This document shows positions 13,280 through 26,690 of a DNA stretch of 64,000 bases, piece after piece. This stretch comes from Lates calcarifer (taxonomy: Eukaryota; Chordata; Actinopteri; Centropomidae). A program made the translations under genes and the position numbers. Each line of letters opens with the position of its first letter. Positions within the stretch are counted from its first letter, which is position 1. The notes under the pieces were generated by a model that was given only the letters and a program-made list of their open reading frames with translations, ran no database searches and was not told the origin of the DNA. The stretch is from contig NC_066838.1 in NCBI RefSeq assembly GCF_001640805.2, positions 14,221,632 to 14,285,631 on the forward strand, given 5' to 3'.

Positions 13280-13640
13280 TTTCATTTAAGATCATAAAAG
13301 ATTGTCTGAGCATCTCAATAACAGGGTCTCAACATAAGTAATCTCCTTTGAGGAGGGATAAAAAGCGGGGGAGACTGTGCATATTTATGCTTAGCAGTTT
13401 ACAGTAAAGCTTTGCATCGTGGGCCCGATGTGTACGTATACACTCCTGGCCTTTGTGAATGAGTTCATAAAACGCGAACTGCGCGTTTCACGTGGATGCA
13501 CAGCCCGGGCGTGTAGCTCGTTTAAGGGTGCGTGTCACCAGGGCTGCCAACCATGAATTAATGAATCAAGTTGAAAATGTCAAAGCAGGTCCCAGATCGC
13601 TCTGCTGTGGCTCAGCTGTGGAGCACTGTCAGTACCAGGC
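13280..13640. promoter_or_regulatory. CpG-containing block with an AAACGCG/CGCGTTT palindrome and E-box
   Basis: CpG dinucleotides cluster here against a CpG-poor background (gtacgtatac, aaaacgcgaactgcgcgtttcacgtg read in pieces, cccgggcgtgtagctcg). An imperfect inverted repeat AAACGCG...CGCGTTT is followed at once by the E-box CACGTG. A TATA-like gataaaaagcggg lies about 110 bp upstream. Promoter or enhancer activity is possible but unproven, and no transcript is visible downstream. Confidence 0.3.
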
Positions 13641-15531
13641 AGCTAAATGATGGTAAGAGGCCTCACTCACAAAACAAACGCAGTCACGCACACGCACGCA
13701 CACACGCAGTCTGCCAAGTCTTCCATTTCTCTTGTTATAAAAAAGGTCACTCTTGTCTCTTCTCCTCGCTCTCTCGCTTCAGTGGGTGGTCAAGTCTCTG
13801 CAATCAAGCCCCACTATGTATCTGAGACTGATTGAGTATTGGTATATCATTATTATGCACTGTATGTATTGATGGCATATTTTTTTCATCTTTTATCTGG
13901 AAATGTCCTCATGGTGCCAAATTAAAATTCAGATTTCATATCTATCAGTGATTTTCATCCCACTCGGATCCATCATTCCCACACTTTAACTTCCTCTGTC
14001 CAGATTGTCATCTGTTAGACAGGGGGATGTGTGTGCTTGTGTACTTATGTCCCGGGGTAAAAATAAGTCATCACACAGCTGCATTAAGGGCAGAAGGGTG
14101 ATAATCTTCTTCTCCTCTTCACACTCCTCTTTTCATCACCACCTCATCTTTCTTTGCCTTTCATCACCCTCTTCTCCTCTGTGTGTGCCCACAGCAACAT
14201 ATGATTGATAAGGAGAGTACAAACAGCATGACATGGAGAGCAGCTGAGTTCATAAGGAACACCATGTGCCGAAATTGTTTGGAGGGTTGACAAACACCCG
14301 CACACACACACGCTCAAACCTACACGTAACAATCAGATTGTAATTATATGTGTATTCAGTAGCATAATATAATTTCTTGCCTCCCACTTGTTTGCAATGT
14401 TCTAATTGTTGTACCATGTGTGTATTTGGTAGACTGTGATTTATTTTAAGCATCAAGATCTTCCAGGAGCACTTCCCACCTAAACCCAAGTAGCAGTTCT
14501 TAGGTTTTCATCATTAGCAACTCAAAGAAAGCACAGGATATTTTCCCTCTCCCAGCAACATCATCACATGTGCAACAAGAGCAGCTCTGTAATCAATACA
14601 CTGTGTGAACACACACTTCAGAAGTTATTGAAGCATGAGCCAGTGATTTTCCAGCCACCTTTAAAGGTGTTTTTAAAAATGTTTTTTTAAACACATGCTT
14701 AGATGCAAAGTGCCGCCTTAAATGTTCTCACACACGTGCTGTTTATGGTTGGATTCTCACGTAGATACACAGACAGATGCACATCTGTCTGTGGTGATGT
14801 AGCTAATGAAGCTTACAGCAGATACTCACTCAGATAGACAAGCAACACTTAATTATCTTGATGACATTTTTTAAAATTGATGCACAGTACATACATTGCT
14901 CTTCTCACAGTTTATCCCGTGTCTCTCTGTTTTTTTTCACCCTTTTAACTTTCCTTTACACAGTATATTTATGGTACACAAACATCTACAGGGTGCTAGA
15001 GTCACTGTTTACCTTCAAAACATCTCCACGGTTGCTTTAATTCAGTTCCTAAACACAGTTTACACGCTTAATCATTTTTCATGATCAAAAACCTCAACTT
15101 ATTTTGGGTGAAAATCCACGTTTTAATTTTCTCCCCAGGATGTCCCTTAATTTTGCAGTATTTACATCTGGTGATTCTGGAGCCCACTGAAGACATTTCA
15201 CTTCTGCCAGTGTTTATGAAGTAAAGTGTGAAGTATGTAGAGGTGTGTATGTTATCTTTGAAAACAGTAATATTATGAGGGTGCAGTGTTTGCCCTACAG
15301 TAAACCTCTCTTCCTGTACAATGGCCTCATACTGTTCGTCTGTTGTTGCACCTAAACAGAGCAACTGATGGGTGGGATTGATGCTGATTATGTTACATCA
15401 TCTCATACTATATGATTGGTGGCTGATAGTCTAGATCACAGGTATTTGGTTTTCTCCATATGTAAAAGTGAAAAATAACTCAATATATTGCTGTATGTTA
15501 GTCAGAGGTCCAGGCTTTGTAATCCTTATGC

Positions 15532-15699
15532 CAGTGGTTTCCAATCTGGGTGACAGAACCTTCACCAGAAAAGTATTCACTATAAGTATTTGAATGAAAC
15601 TATCTGAGAAAAGAACAAAGAAAATGACTCTTTGATTGGGGTCATAAGGAGATACTGTTTTGTATGAGGGGCTCAAAATCAAAAGTTTGGAAACCACCA
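15532..15699. mobile_element. hAT-type MITE, 168 bp, with 8-bp target duplication
   Basis: The left end is CAGTGGTTTCC; the right end read in reverse is TGGTGGTTTCC, so 10 of 11 terminal bases match. CCTTATGC occurs immediately left (15524-15531) and immediately right (15700-15707), an exact 8-bp duplication as made by hAT transposases. There is no coding capacity. Ends of this type (CAGTGGTTCCCAA) are well known in vertebrate hAT MITEs. Confidence 0.85.
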
Positions 15700-15869
15700 C
15701 CTTATGCGATCTTTATAGTTCCTAGATAGTTCAGACAGATCTGCAGTGACATTAGATTTTTTTCTGACTGTTTTTAAAGCTTACGCTTTTTGTCCTTCCA
15801 TATAATCAGTGGTTCAGATTGTTTTGACACCAATCACTGCAGTCATAGTTTTGAATATATACTTCAGAC

Positions 15870-16782
15870 TAGGGATCGACCGATATGGTTTTTTCAGGGC
15901 CGATACCGATACCGATTATTAGTAGTCAAGGAGGCCGATAACCGATATTTGGATATTCATTTGCAGTAAAAATGGCATAAAAATTTTGAATAATACAAAC
16001 TCCGGCGCTTAACTTTGTTTAAATGCCTTTAAAAATATGTTTATTAAACAGCTTTTCAGATTTGCAACATGTTAAAGGTTTTTTTTTTTTTATCTTAGAC
16101 AATAGACAGCTTTGTTTTTTAAATTCTAACAAAAAGTGCAGGGAGCTCCCAGGCTCAGCAGCATGTCTTATAAAGTTAAATTAAAACTTAAACAAATAAA
16201 TATCTCCCTAAAGTTTTCTACAGCAAATAAAGTTTACCAAAATTTCAATATAACTGAAATGTTATTTTATCTTTCACTTATCTTTGTTTTAAGTCCAAAC
16301 AAAAACAAAAAGTGCAGGGAGCTCCCAGGGCCAGCAGCATCTCTTATAAAGTTAACTGAAATTTTAATTAAATAAATAAATAGCTTCCTGAAGTTTTATA
16401 AAGTCAATAAAACAAAGTTAAATAAAATTTGCACAGAAATGTGAGTCTCAAATCAATTAGTAGCCCCAATTGAGCAGCACCAGATTGTGGTGCAAAAAGC
16501 AGAGTTGTTCTGTGTGTGAGCACTGTGCATGCACAGCTTTCACTGCTGATTGGCTGTTGCCATGGCTCTGTGTGTAACCAATCAGATGGTGCTGTGGGCG
16601 GGACAATGCTGGAGACAGAGTAGTGACTACAGACAGAGAGGCGCGGCTGCATCAGCGCCAAAATAACCGCGTTTTAAATTGATCTCTTATCGGCTGGCGG
16701 ATTAAAAAAAACGGCCGATATGCGTCAAAATGCCGAATATCGGCGCCGATAATCGGCCCGGCTGATAATCGGTTGATCCCTA
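15870..16782. mobile_element. hAT-type non-autonomous transposon, 913 bp, with 8-bp target duplication
   Basis: Terminal inverted repeats start TAGGGATCGACCGATA at the left and TAGGGATCAACCGATT (read in reverse) at the right. CTTCAGAC flanks both ends (15862-15869 and 16783-16790), an exact 8-bp duplication that places it with hAT. Subterminal sequence is rich in CCGATA/CGGAT repeats. Inside is a direct duplication with a period of 176 bp (gtgcagggagctcccag at 16136 and 16312). A GC-richer segment near the right end has ATTGG (16549-16553), CCAAT (16578-16582) and GGGCGGG (16596-16602), like a promoter remnant. No transposase frame remains. Confidence 0.9.
16080..16430. repeat. Internal tandem duplication in the 913-bp hAT element (period 176 bp)
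   Basis: Two diverged copies share in order a tttatctt...tttgtttt region, aacaaaaagtgcagggag, ctcccagg, cagcagcat and cttataaagttaa. Divergence between the copies shows that the duplication is older than, or separate from, recent replication slippage. Confidence 0.8.
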
Positions 16783-16790
16783 CTTCAGAC

Positions 16791-19700
16791 TCCCTAATCA
16801 TGCATCATGCCTTTGTTTTTTGTGTCTATAGTGGAAGTGTACAGTACGTTGTGCCTTTGTCTCCAAATGAACAGATGGAAGAAACTGGCAAAAATTGTTA
16901 GAAGTATCAAGTTGATTCTCCCACAGATAACTGATGTTCAGGGCAGGGACAGAGTACAGTTTTGTCACCTCTCTTTGCCGGGGGTCTCCAGATGCTGTTT
17001 GAATACCTCCTGTTGAGTGTGTGGTCTGTTTGCCACAGACTACGCACATACACACTTTACCCTCTGCTGTACTTCATATGTGTCCCAGGCCTGTGACTCA
17101 GCAGTGCATAACCTCGTTCCTGACAGTGGGGGTGTTCAGTATGATTGTACTCGCCGCCAGAAGCTCCGGTTCACCATTTGCCTCTTTGTCAGTCCCTGGT
17201 GGAAAACACATCAAGCCTGAATCCATGTTGACAAGATTTCATTGTCTTGTTTGTTACAATTTGCTGGGTTAGAGCACCATTGTTGTGAGGCTTCAGTAAC
17301 TGTACAGTATGCGCTCTGTCTCTTCAAGTGAAATCCAGCCACAAATAAATCAAATAAAGGGCAATAAAGAGGCTCTTTGCTTAAAGAAAACATCAGCAGA
17401 CCAAAAACCAGACTTGTTTTGACAGTTGGACTGAAAGGAGGTATGACTGAGTTGGCATATTGTTTGAACTTCTCTAAGTTTAAAGAAGATGAGATCATCA
17501 GGTACAGGAACATTCAAACAGATAAAATAAATGAAATAGTACATTATTTTTGATATCATTTATTATTATAATGTTACTAAAAACGACTCTTTGTTTGATC
17601 ATTTAATACCTGAGGATATCAGCAACTTATTTAGGAATGTTGATTTTACTGTATAGAAATTTTTCATTTACACTGTTTCTACAGAAGACGACGTTCAGTT
17701 TCAATGACTAATCATCTGTGGTGGCCAATTTTAAGACATTTCCTTGTTTTACCCCTTGCAGAATGAAGCCTGATGAGTCAGGATAAATCTTTTTAATGGT
17801 GAGGCAGACCTTTTCAAATCTTTTCAGAATTGTGGCTGATAACAGGGCACTAAAGGGCTGACCCAATAAAGAGTTAGTTATCTAAGGCGGACAGATGCCT
17901 TGCAAAAACAATGCTGGGGCCATAGAGAAACAATCACACGCAGACACACACACCCACAAATTCTCACCTGTTCTTAGCAGACTACATTGAGTAAGTGTGG
18001 GCCACTATCTCTTGTCATTTTGAAAAGATGAAAAATAAATATAAAAGCGAAAACTCTTTCTTAATATGACAAAGCTACTATTGTAATTTTAAGAAGTATG
18101 TAATTGATAACTATATATAGTATAAGAAATGTGTATTAGCAACTGTTAATGTAGAAGGGTAATATAGTAGCGGCTACTTAGTTTTATAGTTGTAAAAATC
18201 TTGCAAGAAAATCTTGTCGCAACTTCCTATTTCAGTAAAACCTCAGCCGCCCATGGTTTTCCATGCCATAACCCACTGCTTCTATCTCTCTGGAGGAGTT
18301 GGGGGTACACGGCACAACAGGATTAGTTTTAACTCCCCGGGTACCAAAAACAGGCATGATTTGAACCAGATGCTGAATCACTGGCGTCTTATCGCCACAA
18401 ATTAACCCACCACACAACCCATTGCACTGGGAGCTGCTCTCTGAGCATTTTTCAGGCTTCATTTTAGCTGTTGGACTTCAAAATGTACTGATGGGTATCA
18501 AAACCACATCCTCAGAACTCCCAAGCCATCCTCTTATTATTATTTGGTCATAAACACAGTCCATTTCCTCAAAACTTAGGAGCTGGCTTCTAACACCCTG
18601 CATTGTGCCTCTTCACAGCTGCTGCCCATTCAGGCCCCTCCCGATGTCCTGAGATAATGTTTTTCTTCTTTTATTAGATTTTATTTAATACTTTTATTCC
18701 CCAGCATTCTTCATTTTAATACATTCTGAACCTTGAAACTAGTTGGGTCATCCATTAAAGCTGAGCATTTATATATTTTTTATAAAGATAACAAAAAATA
18801 GCATTGCAGGAGACTGGTGTGTGTGACTGCACACTGCCAAACCATTCACACTGTGGACGGGTGTGAAAAAGCAATGTGTGTGAGTGAGGCAGTCTGCAGA
18901 GGCAGTGCTGGGTACGAGCTTGAACACTCAAAAGACTCGCAGGTCCCCACTTCGCCAAAATTTAAAATAAACACATCAGAGGGCTTAAGATGTAATTATA
19001 TCATGATTTAAGGCATGACCAACAGGGGACATCCAATGTCTCCTGCTGGCTCACTGGTCAACTGTTGTTGAGCGTGTAGTGATGGGGAGAGTCCACTGTT
19101 GGATAGGTATACAAGCACACACACACTGCAGGGTCTATCAAAAGGGAAAAAAGGGCGAGTTCTCAAAACACATTAAGATTTCACATTTTGGACATTTAAC
19201 TTGGGCTCTTACTGCATCATGACCCACGAGAGACAAACACAGAGACTAGAAGCTGTGTGCTTGTTGCACTTGGGTCGCTTGATTTAGCACCATTATGCTA
19301 AACCAAAAGTGTTGTGACTGTTTTTCATCTTGTCTTCCAAAACTTTACTTTTAGTGATCTCATAAGTCTCGCGATACATATTTAGTACGTCTGTGTACGC
19401 TCACACGTGCGTTTGTGTGTCTGTTTGTACGCCACCATGCTGATGTCCACTGCTTTTATTAGCTTTTTGAGTTACACCCTTTAATAAGGAGGCGTTAGGG
19501 GAATTTTTGGTGTCTCTGAGGTTGTGCAGTGATAAACCTGTCAACTTAATATTACCCACCCAGAGAGAATTTACTCCCTTTTATAAGTGTCTAAGTGTGT
19601 GTATGTGTGTGTGTGTGTTTGCTCAGTCTTGTGGCTCAGTCATGACATTTAAGTTTGGTATTATTGCCATGCGGAGGCCTGTTGACTGACAGACGTTAAT

Positions 19701-20250
19701 TGCACTAACATTTTTAAAAATTTCCCTTTCCCTTCTTCTCTCTGGTTCCCAGTGTCAGATGTCTGTGCTGTGGAGTTTCTCTCCCCACGCAGAAACACAT
19801 TTGAACCGGCACAGATGCACTGTTGCACTGTTGCACCCCCTGTGACCCACATTCTTACCCCACATTTCCACCATTCTGCCCGAGAGACTTGCTCTCCACA
19901 CAGGGGGAAGTTCCAGGTTTAAACCCCCCCACCCTCCCCTCTTATTCTCACTGGATGTCTGGACCGCTTAATAGTGGTGAAACTGCCAATGATGGATGCT
20001 TGCTGCATACAAGCTGTGTGTTTGTGTTTGTGTGTGTGGTCCCACAGATGAAGTCTTATATGGGGAGCATGGTACTGTGGGATAGTATATGGAGTTTGCT
20101 AACCACAGGCTTAGTCTCTCCACTCCCTGTGGATCAGTTTATGATCATTGTAATAATGTAACAGTTAAAGTAGTAGCATGTGGTATATTAATATGCCATA
20201 AACAGCCTGGGAGAGTGCAGATGCATTTAGAGCTAGCTTTTATTTATTTA
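16791..20250. other. Gene-poor AT-rich sequence
   Basis: No exon, RNA gene or firmly recognised transposon was found. Short (GT) runs occur near 19596-19619 and 20015-20037. Frames here are short and without family character. Confidence 0.55.
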
Positions 20251-20559
20251 GTAATTATTCCACTAGTTTGTGAGGTCAGCTTGTTTGCATAGTGCCTCTC
20301 CTCTCCTCTTCTCTCTTACTGTAAACCTGAAAAAGGACAAAATATCATTAGGACTTTTGTTTTGTCTCCTCTTGCAGCTGTAGCACTTTGCCCACTGTGA
20401 CTTGCACTTTACTAGTTGAAAGAAAAAAAAGGGAATAATTAAATCATTGCAATTTAATGCAGACATGTTTTGTCTGTGATAGATTTTGTCTGGGGTTGGT
20501 GAATGCTTTGGCTGGCTGACCCTCCTCTGAATGCAGATTACTAATGGGAGAAAATGAGA

Positions 20560-20810
20560 CAGAGGGAGAAAGTAAAGGAGATCCTCCCCTGGGAGACTCA
20601 GGCTCATATACCGCTCTCCCATGGAAAGCCTTGGGGGATGCTGGGAGTTGGAGGCATTTGAGTCACTTGACTGTAGTTCTTCAGCTAAATTGAGCTCCCG
20701 CAGAATTCCCTGTGGATTAGCCCCGAAACAGCAGCCTGGCCTGACTGGCAGTCCACAATCGTCGCCTGCTGTCATTTCAATGCCCAGAGTATAATATGGC
20801 AAAGTCCAGC
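20560..20810. promoter_or_regulatory. Candidate conserved non-coding element or orphan exon
   Basis: This is a higher-complexity block (cccctgggagactcagg, cattgatt-free, ctcagctaaattgagctcc, cagcctggcctgactgg) inside the longest frame of the window that is not tied to a known gene (179 codons, 20263-20802 minus). The minus-strand peptide from this block (for example ANPQGILRELNLAEELQ) looks more protein-like than the rest, which is lysine/serine-rich and T-tract driven. I recognise no family and keep it as a low-confidence candidate. Confidence 0.2.
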
Positions 20811-22240
20811 ACAGCTTTCACTGTAGTAGTGAGTTGTTATTAATGGGTCATCAGCCCTGTAACACCTAATAGTGTTGACGTGAAGATGGACTTTGACTAA
20901 AATTTTCCCTGACAGCGTGTCTAAATATGTGAGAGATGGTGAAAGAGTGAGGGGGGTTGGGGGTGGGGGGTGGTAGAGGGGGTGAGATGCTATTAAATTG
21001 TTTTGGAGACCTTTTTACTGAGAGAGAAAAAAAAAAAACAAGATCAGGCTGATTTTCAGAGTGAGCTCAGAGGCTTTGCTTATTGCTGGGGTGTGCAATT
21101 TGATTTATCATGCAGAGGATCAATTGTCATTATCTGTATGATTTTATGAGCCTCTTTGCAACATTAAAGCAGTAAATTCAAAACACTCAAACACACATCC
21201 ATGCTGCATTTTTATTGAAAATATTCTGAGAACCACTCCTAACACTGCTCCTGTGTGACAGAAGCTGGTAACTATATTGAAAACGGTAACTTTCAATCTG
21301 CTATTAATATTGGACAAAGTTTGCTCTGCAGCTGATGAAGTATAACACATGGAAATCCAACACAGCACTAACCACATTTGTACAACAATACATGAACACA
21401 GCAACAGCTGGAAGACCACAGTGAAATCAAATTACCATGACAACACAATCTGTTCAGTGCCTTGTGCTTTTGCATGTTATAAACTGTTGTTACAGATTAG
21501 TAGACGACTGAAGCAAGAATAAACAATCATTCACTGTCATTGGAATATATCTTGTCTTCAATCAAATAGCCGACTTGTTGACAAATTTTAAATTAATTGT
21601 AAATATGTTCAGTAGGTTTAATATTTGAAATGTCACTCTGAACAGTATCATAGAAATACATACTGTATATCCCTTGTCATTCCTCCCTCTTCACGAAGTT
21701 GAATCCCACTTCTTCTCCACCCAAAGTTTGCACCAATCCCTGGTCAAGTCTCTAACCACATGCTAATATATGCTAATCCACTCTGAATTTACACGCCACT
21801 TTTAGCCAATGAGCTCAGCTAGAACAAAAGGCTGGTGTTAACCTTTCTCTCGTCACTCAGCCGCTGCAGCTCAGGATAAAAGTCTTTTCAGAGAAGAAGA
21901 TGTGCACAGAGACACATTCAGCCTTCAAAACAGCTCCTGCTGTGCATGCTTGATTTTTTTTCCACCACACCCTCTAAATGTATAAAAGTGAGAAAATCCT
22001 CAGTGATATTTCAGAGCAGGCAAAGAGTGAGTCATATCCGATTTTTATGTCTGTGCGTATTTCAGCGGCACTTTAGCAAATGAGGCAGTCCTCATTCTGA
22101 GACTGTCCTCTTGTAAAAACACAGTCCCATAGATCGTCTGTGTAAGCAGCTTATTATGACCCAAAGTTAGGTTTTATTGTTGGGTGAGAAGACAGCTGTT
22201 CATTTCCCATGTGACACCAATAGCCATTGTTGTTTCCTTT

Positions 22241-22440
22241 AACCATGACTGTTCCACAACCTTAACTGCATGTTTAGTATTGTAACCACGATGATGAAGG
22301 TCTGCTAACCTTAAGGAAATACTTATTTTAACCTAAACCACAACCTTTTCCTAAACCTTATCAAGTAGTTTTGACATCTAAACCTAAATAATCCGTGACT
22401 GTTCCATAAGCTTATGGATGTGTATTATTTTTGCCACAAC
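22241..22440. repeat. Teleost AACC-rich tandem repeat remnant
   Basis: The words ccatgactgttccacaacc (22243) and ccgtgactgttccataagc (22393) start two diverged monomers 150 bp apart. Between them are acctaaaccacaacc and ttttcctaaacctta, typical of a widespread fish minisatellite-like repeat. Confidence 0.5.
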
Positions 22441-22460
22441 AATGAACGTCCAGTTCACCT

Positions 22461-25400
22461 GCCACTAGTTCACTCCTATGGGTTGTATTCAAAGGTAGCG
22501 ACCCATATGGTCGTTTAAGTTGGAGGACTTGTTGCCTTTTCTCTTCCTCTCTTTAAATCCACCAGAAAATGCCTCCTTTTCCCACTCCATATTAAATTTG
22601 GTCATATTCACCAAGGCATTTGTTCCTGCACCACTGGAGTTTTCTTTTACCCCTCTCTGAGTGGAGGGCTGAGTGTGAAAAGCCTGGTTAACCTCAGTCA
22701 GGGCCCTGGGGGTTTCTAGAGTGCTGTATGCTACATGTCAGAGGCTTAATGATGGCTCACAGTCAACTCCAGCTCAGCTCAGCTTCCACAGAGTGAATGT
22801 GCATGGACTTTGTGTGCACGTGTGCTCGCGTGTGTGTGTGGGGGGAGGGGGGAGGGGTGATTAAACATGTGAATGTGCCTCTGTGTGTGTTTCTAAGATC
22901 AAGGGTTAACTACATAGGGCATGGAGTCAAAGGCAGGTCTTTGGTCGGTGAAAACACTGCCGGCTCCACTCAGCAGTTACCATGGAGACAGCAGTGCCAA
23001 TTCTTGACTGTTCCTCAACAGCTCTGCTGCTGTTATCAATGTTATCTACACTGATTCGGTCCCTTTTGCAAGTTGCTGTTCAAGTGAAAGGGTTTTTAAA
23101 TTTAAAGGCACTATCGCTTATTGTTTCATGTTGAGAAGTGATTTTCATCTTCACAACAGACACATCAGAGAATCAGTTGCAGTTCAGAGTTTCACATTAT
23201 ATTTGAATTCATGTTTGAACTCAGAATTGTTTATTTTCAGTCATCAACATTTGGTTTCAGTTGAACAGCCTGTTGCTATGGCAACCACTAATGGCACAGT
23301 TCAATTGCAGTTACACTTTTAACTAAAATTAAGCTTTTCTCAGTCTGTGTTCAGTCTGTACTTGTGTTTTTGTAGACTTGTGAAGTACTGCTCCGGTTCA
23401 AAGTCCAGCCAGGCACGGTCAAAATCACCACAGGTGTTCTTGCTCCGTCTATTTTATCAAGGACACATTGGGAGCTGATTCGTGTGGACCTGGAGTAGCC
23501 AAATATCCCACAATACATTTCGTGTCAGCCAGCATTGATGATGGAGATTCTGACACGGGCTCAAAGCTGTTATGACTCTCATCCTAGGATTGCTATTATA
23601 TGCATTTTTTCAGGTGAGACAGTAGCCATTTAGATGTAGATATATTGTCATTTTAACCAAATAATGCCTATTTGGGAAGAGAGTTAGAGTTAAATCGACT
23701 ACTGCCTCTGATATCTATGTAGCATTTTGATATATAGTATAATAACTGGAAGATAAAATTTGATCGCAGAGATTAAATGTAATATTTGTTGCTGCCACAT
23801 TGGTTTGTCTGAAGGCAAAGTAAATTTTCATGTTTTTATTGGACAATACAATTACTTTGGGGTCTTTATATGTCCAGGTATCACCACATTTCAATAAAAA
23901 AACAATAAATATGTTTTCCAAGAATTAGCAGAGACAGTAAACTTAGTTTTATTTTTTAGTATACATTACAGATTGGATAACAGGTGAATCTTTTAATTAT
24001 ATCTTATCGTCAGTACTAAAGTCAGTAAGTGGACCTCTGAGTTGAGATTATTTTCTCACTGTACGGTAAAGTACAGTCGTGTTGAAGTGCAAGCTCCAGC
24101 TGAGATGGCGTATGAGCAAGAATATTTCTCTCCCAGTTGCAGATTAATCATACGATGTCCTCCTGTCCTCAGAAGTTTTGGACTCCTACACAAGTCCAAA
24201 CTTTATGTAGTGAGAAAGACATCTAGTCAGCAAATTGACAAGCATTTTTTACCTACTCCTCAGAAACCTCTGTTAGAAAATTACATACTATTTTTATTGT
24301 GGTTGCTTTGTGATTTAGTGTTCCCACAATCAGTGTTCTGCCAACCAGACTAGCTATTATACTAGCTGTTTGATTGTGTGTTGAGACAGAACACCAAGTG
24401 AATCTTAGAGGCAACTCGATTGCATACAAAGTCAATGCAAAGATGCAGTTAGACACAAGTTTGCACAGACATGTCTGCAGGAATTGAAAATGTTTCAGCT
24501 TTTACATTTGGGGTTTGGGGCAAATGGTCCAGAGCTCCAGAGAGACTTTGCTTTGCTTTCTGTTGAAACACACCTTGATGCCAATGTGTCGCTAATACAA
24601 CATTGTGAGTAATTGTTGGGTAAACCATTATGTATTTCTTTCTGTTATTTATGTGGACTTGTGTTTATGTTTACCAGAAGAATTAATCACTCCCTATGTG
24701 GACTTAACACTAATGTTTCACAAGTGATCCTTTTTTTTCTGGTATGACAGACATTGTAACTAATTTGACCATTAATATGTGTTTAGACAGAAAGCAAAGC
24801 TAATTTTAGCCTTGTGTCACAAATTTGACTGCTGGACCATTTGTGTTTATTTGCTCCGAGCAGCCGAAGTACCAGTTGTACATTGAATGTAAGCTAGTCT
24901 GCAATGGATGCTCAAGCTATGTGTGTGACAGTGTGTTTGTGCTTAGTTCACTGAAAACTTTGGTTCTTTCTCTCTTTTCCCCCTAGTCTCTCTCCCCTTT
25001 TACCTATAATCTCTGTGAATTCATGAAGCACATTCATAAAGCTCTCACACACTTGCAGATTGTTTTTACTCAAGTTGAACTTGTGTGTCTTCATAAATTC
25101 ACTTTTATTGAATTCGTTGTCCAATACTGTTTCCACAGTTTCACAGTTGCTTCCAGTTAAGACTTTTAAGGTCATCAGCGGTCTTCAAAATGTATTGAAA
25201 GTCTGTTTAACTCATGCCATAACTATGCACCCACACACAGACTTGCAGAAAATATGACATAAGCTACAGTCAGCCACTGTCCAAGTTCACACATGCGGCC
25301 CTCAAGAAAGTTTCAAAGATAAGCTATTCATGGTCATTTGACAGTTTAAATCAAAAAGAGAGTAAAGGCACAGCTCATATTTTAAATTCTTTTTCTCTGT

Positions 25401-26430
25401 TACCAAAAGTACTGAGATTCTTACAATTACTAGACAAGAAACTCATTAAAAGTGGACAGAGGAAGTAGCAATCTTTTAAACTGAGCAGACTGGAAAAGTT
25501 ATCAAAATCACCAAAATATTTTCTTATCTAAATTGAAGCACTCAAAGCTCAGCGAGAAATGCTTTTAGATATTAGAGCTATGAAATGACAAACTCAGGAC
25601 CTTTCATCTGATATTTAATTTGATTTGTAAGCTGTTTTTTCCCACAGATCTTTCAGTCCTATCAAAGGAAAAGAACTGAATAAAAATGATAATTCTGATG
25701 CTTTGAGGACACATGAGATCTCTTCTGCAGAGAAAATAGGATCTTTGGATGGCTCTGCAGGCTTCGTGCTGTTTGTACAATTGCCTTGTCAGATCACATT
25801 GAATTGCTAATCCTACAGTAGCCAAGTATTTTTTTATGGTGGAGAGTTGCACAGTTCTAATCAGTTTGTGAACTGATTAGAGGATGCAGTTTCTGGCATG
25901 TTCACATATTTGAATGGCTGATCAAAGTTATCATGCACCATAAGCATATTACAATTGTATTGTAACTGCCGTCACTCATACAGTACAACCATACCATGGA
26001 CAACAACAAAAAGGTAAAAAATGTTAGATAGCAAAATTTAAATTTGTACTATTATGAAAATTGCCACAGTAGTTGCTGTCCAACTGAGAGACACATTACT
26101 ACACACAAATATGCCACATTGTCTCCTAGAAACAATCCTTATATACCTGTTCTGTTTTTCTGTAGGGTCAGGGTCATAAGATCAGGGTCAGGGTTAAATA
26201 TTGAAAAAATCAACAACACAAGAAATTATTGTTTTACTTTATTAAACCAAGATCTTTCCCTAATCTGTAGTGCCTAGTAAACCTAATCATATGCAGGATT
26301 TATCCTGGTCTCTGATATCCTTTGCTTTGCACAGCCACCACCCAATGGAGTAATTTCATTTCCACAAGAGCAGTAATTCAATTGAGCAGATGTGAGAGCA
26401 TTTGGGTTCGTCTTGACTGATGACTTGTAA
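22461..26430. other. Gene-poor AT-rich sequence
   Basis: No coding exon or recognisable transposon is seen. There is a short G-rich/GT stretch near 22830-22860. The remaining frames are short and have no family resemblance. Confidence 0.55.
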
Positions 26431-26439
26431 CATAGACTT

Positions 26440-26690
26440 TTAGATGGCAGCCCTTATGTTTACCATGTTAACTGTTTTAGTTTAGCATGTTAGCATGTTA
26501 ACATTTGCTAATTAGCACCAAACACAATAAGTGCAGACACAAAGAGGCTGATGCTGCTAGTTTTGCAGACTATTGAACTGCTTTAATTTAGACCTTTATA
26601 ACTTTTGGTGAAAAGTCAGGGGATTACCAAAGTCATTAGCATTCCTTCTCTGGGTGCAATGGTTCAACATTTCCATCCCTAGAGCTGCAT
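26440..26690 (+). repeat. Second copy of the GTTAGCATG/CCATGAATGT teleost repeat, forward orientation
   Basis: This contains in order gtttaccatgttaac, tttagcatgttagcatg, ttaacatttgctaattagc, a gctgatg...gttttgcag stretch and gaaaagtcaggggattacc. It corresponds to the reverse complement of the copy near the left edge of the window. It is a single monomer, truncated at the right. Confidence 0.7.
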
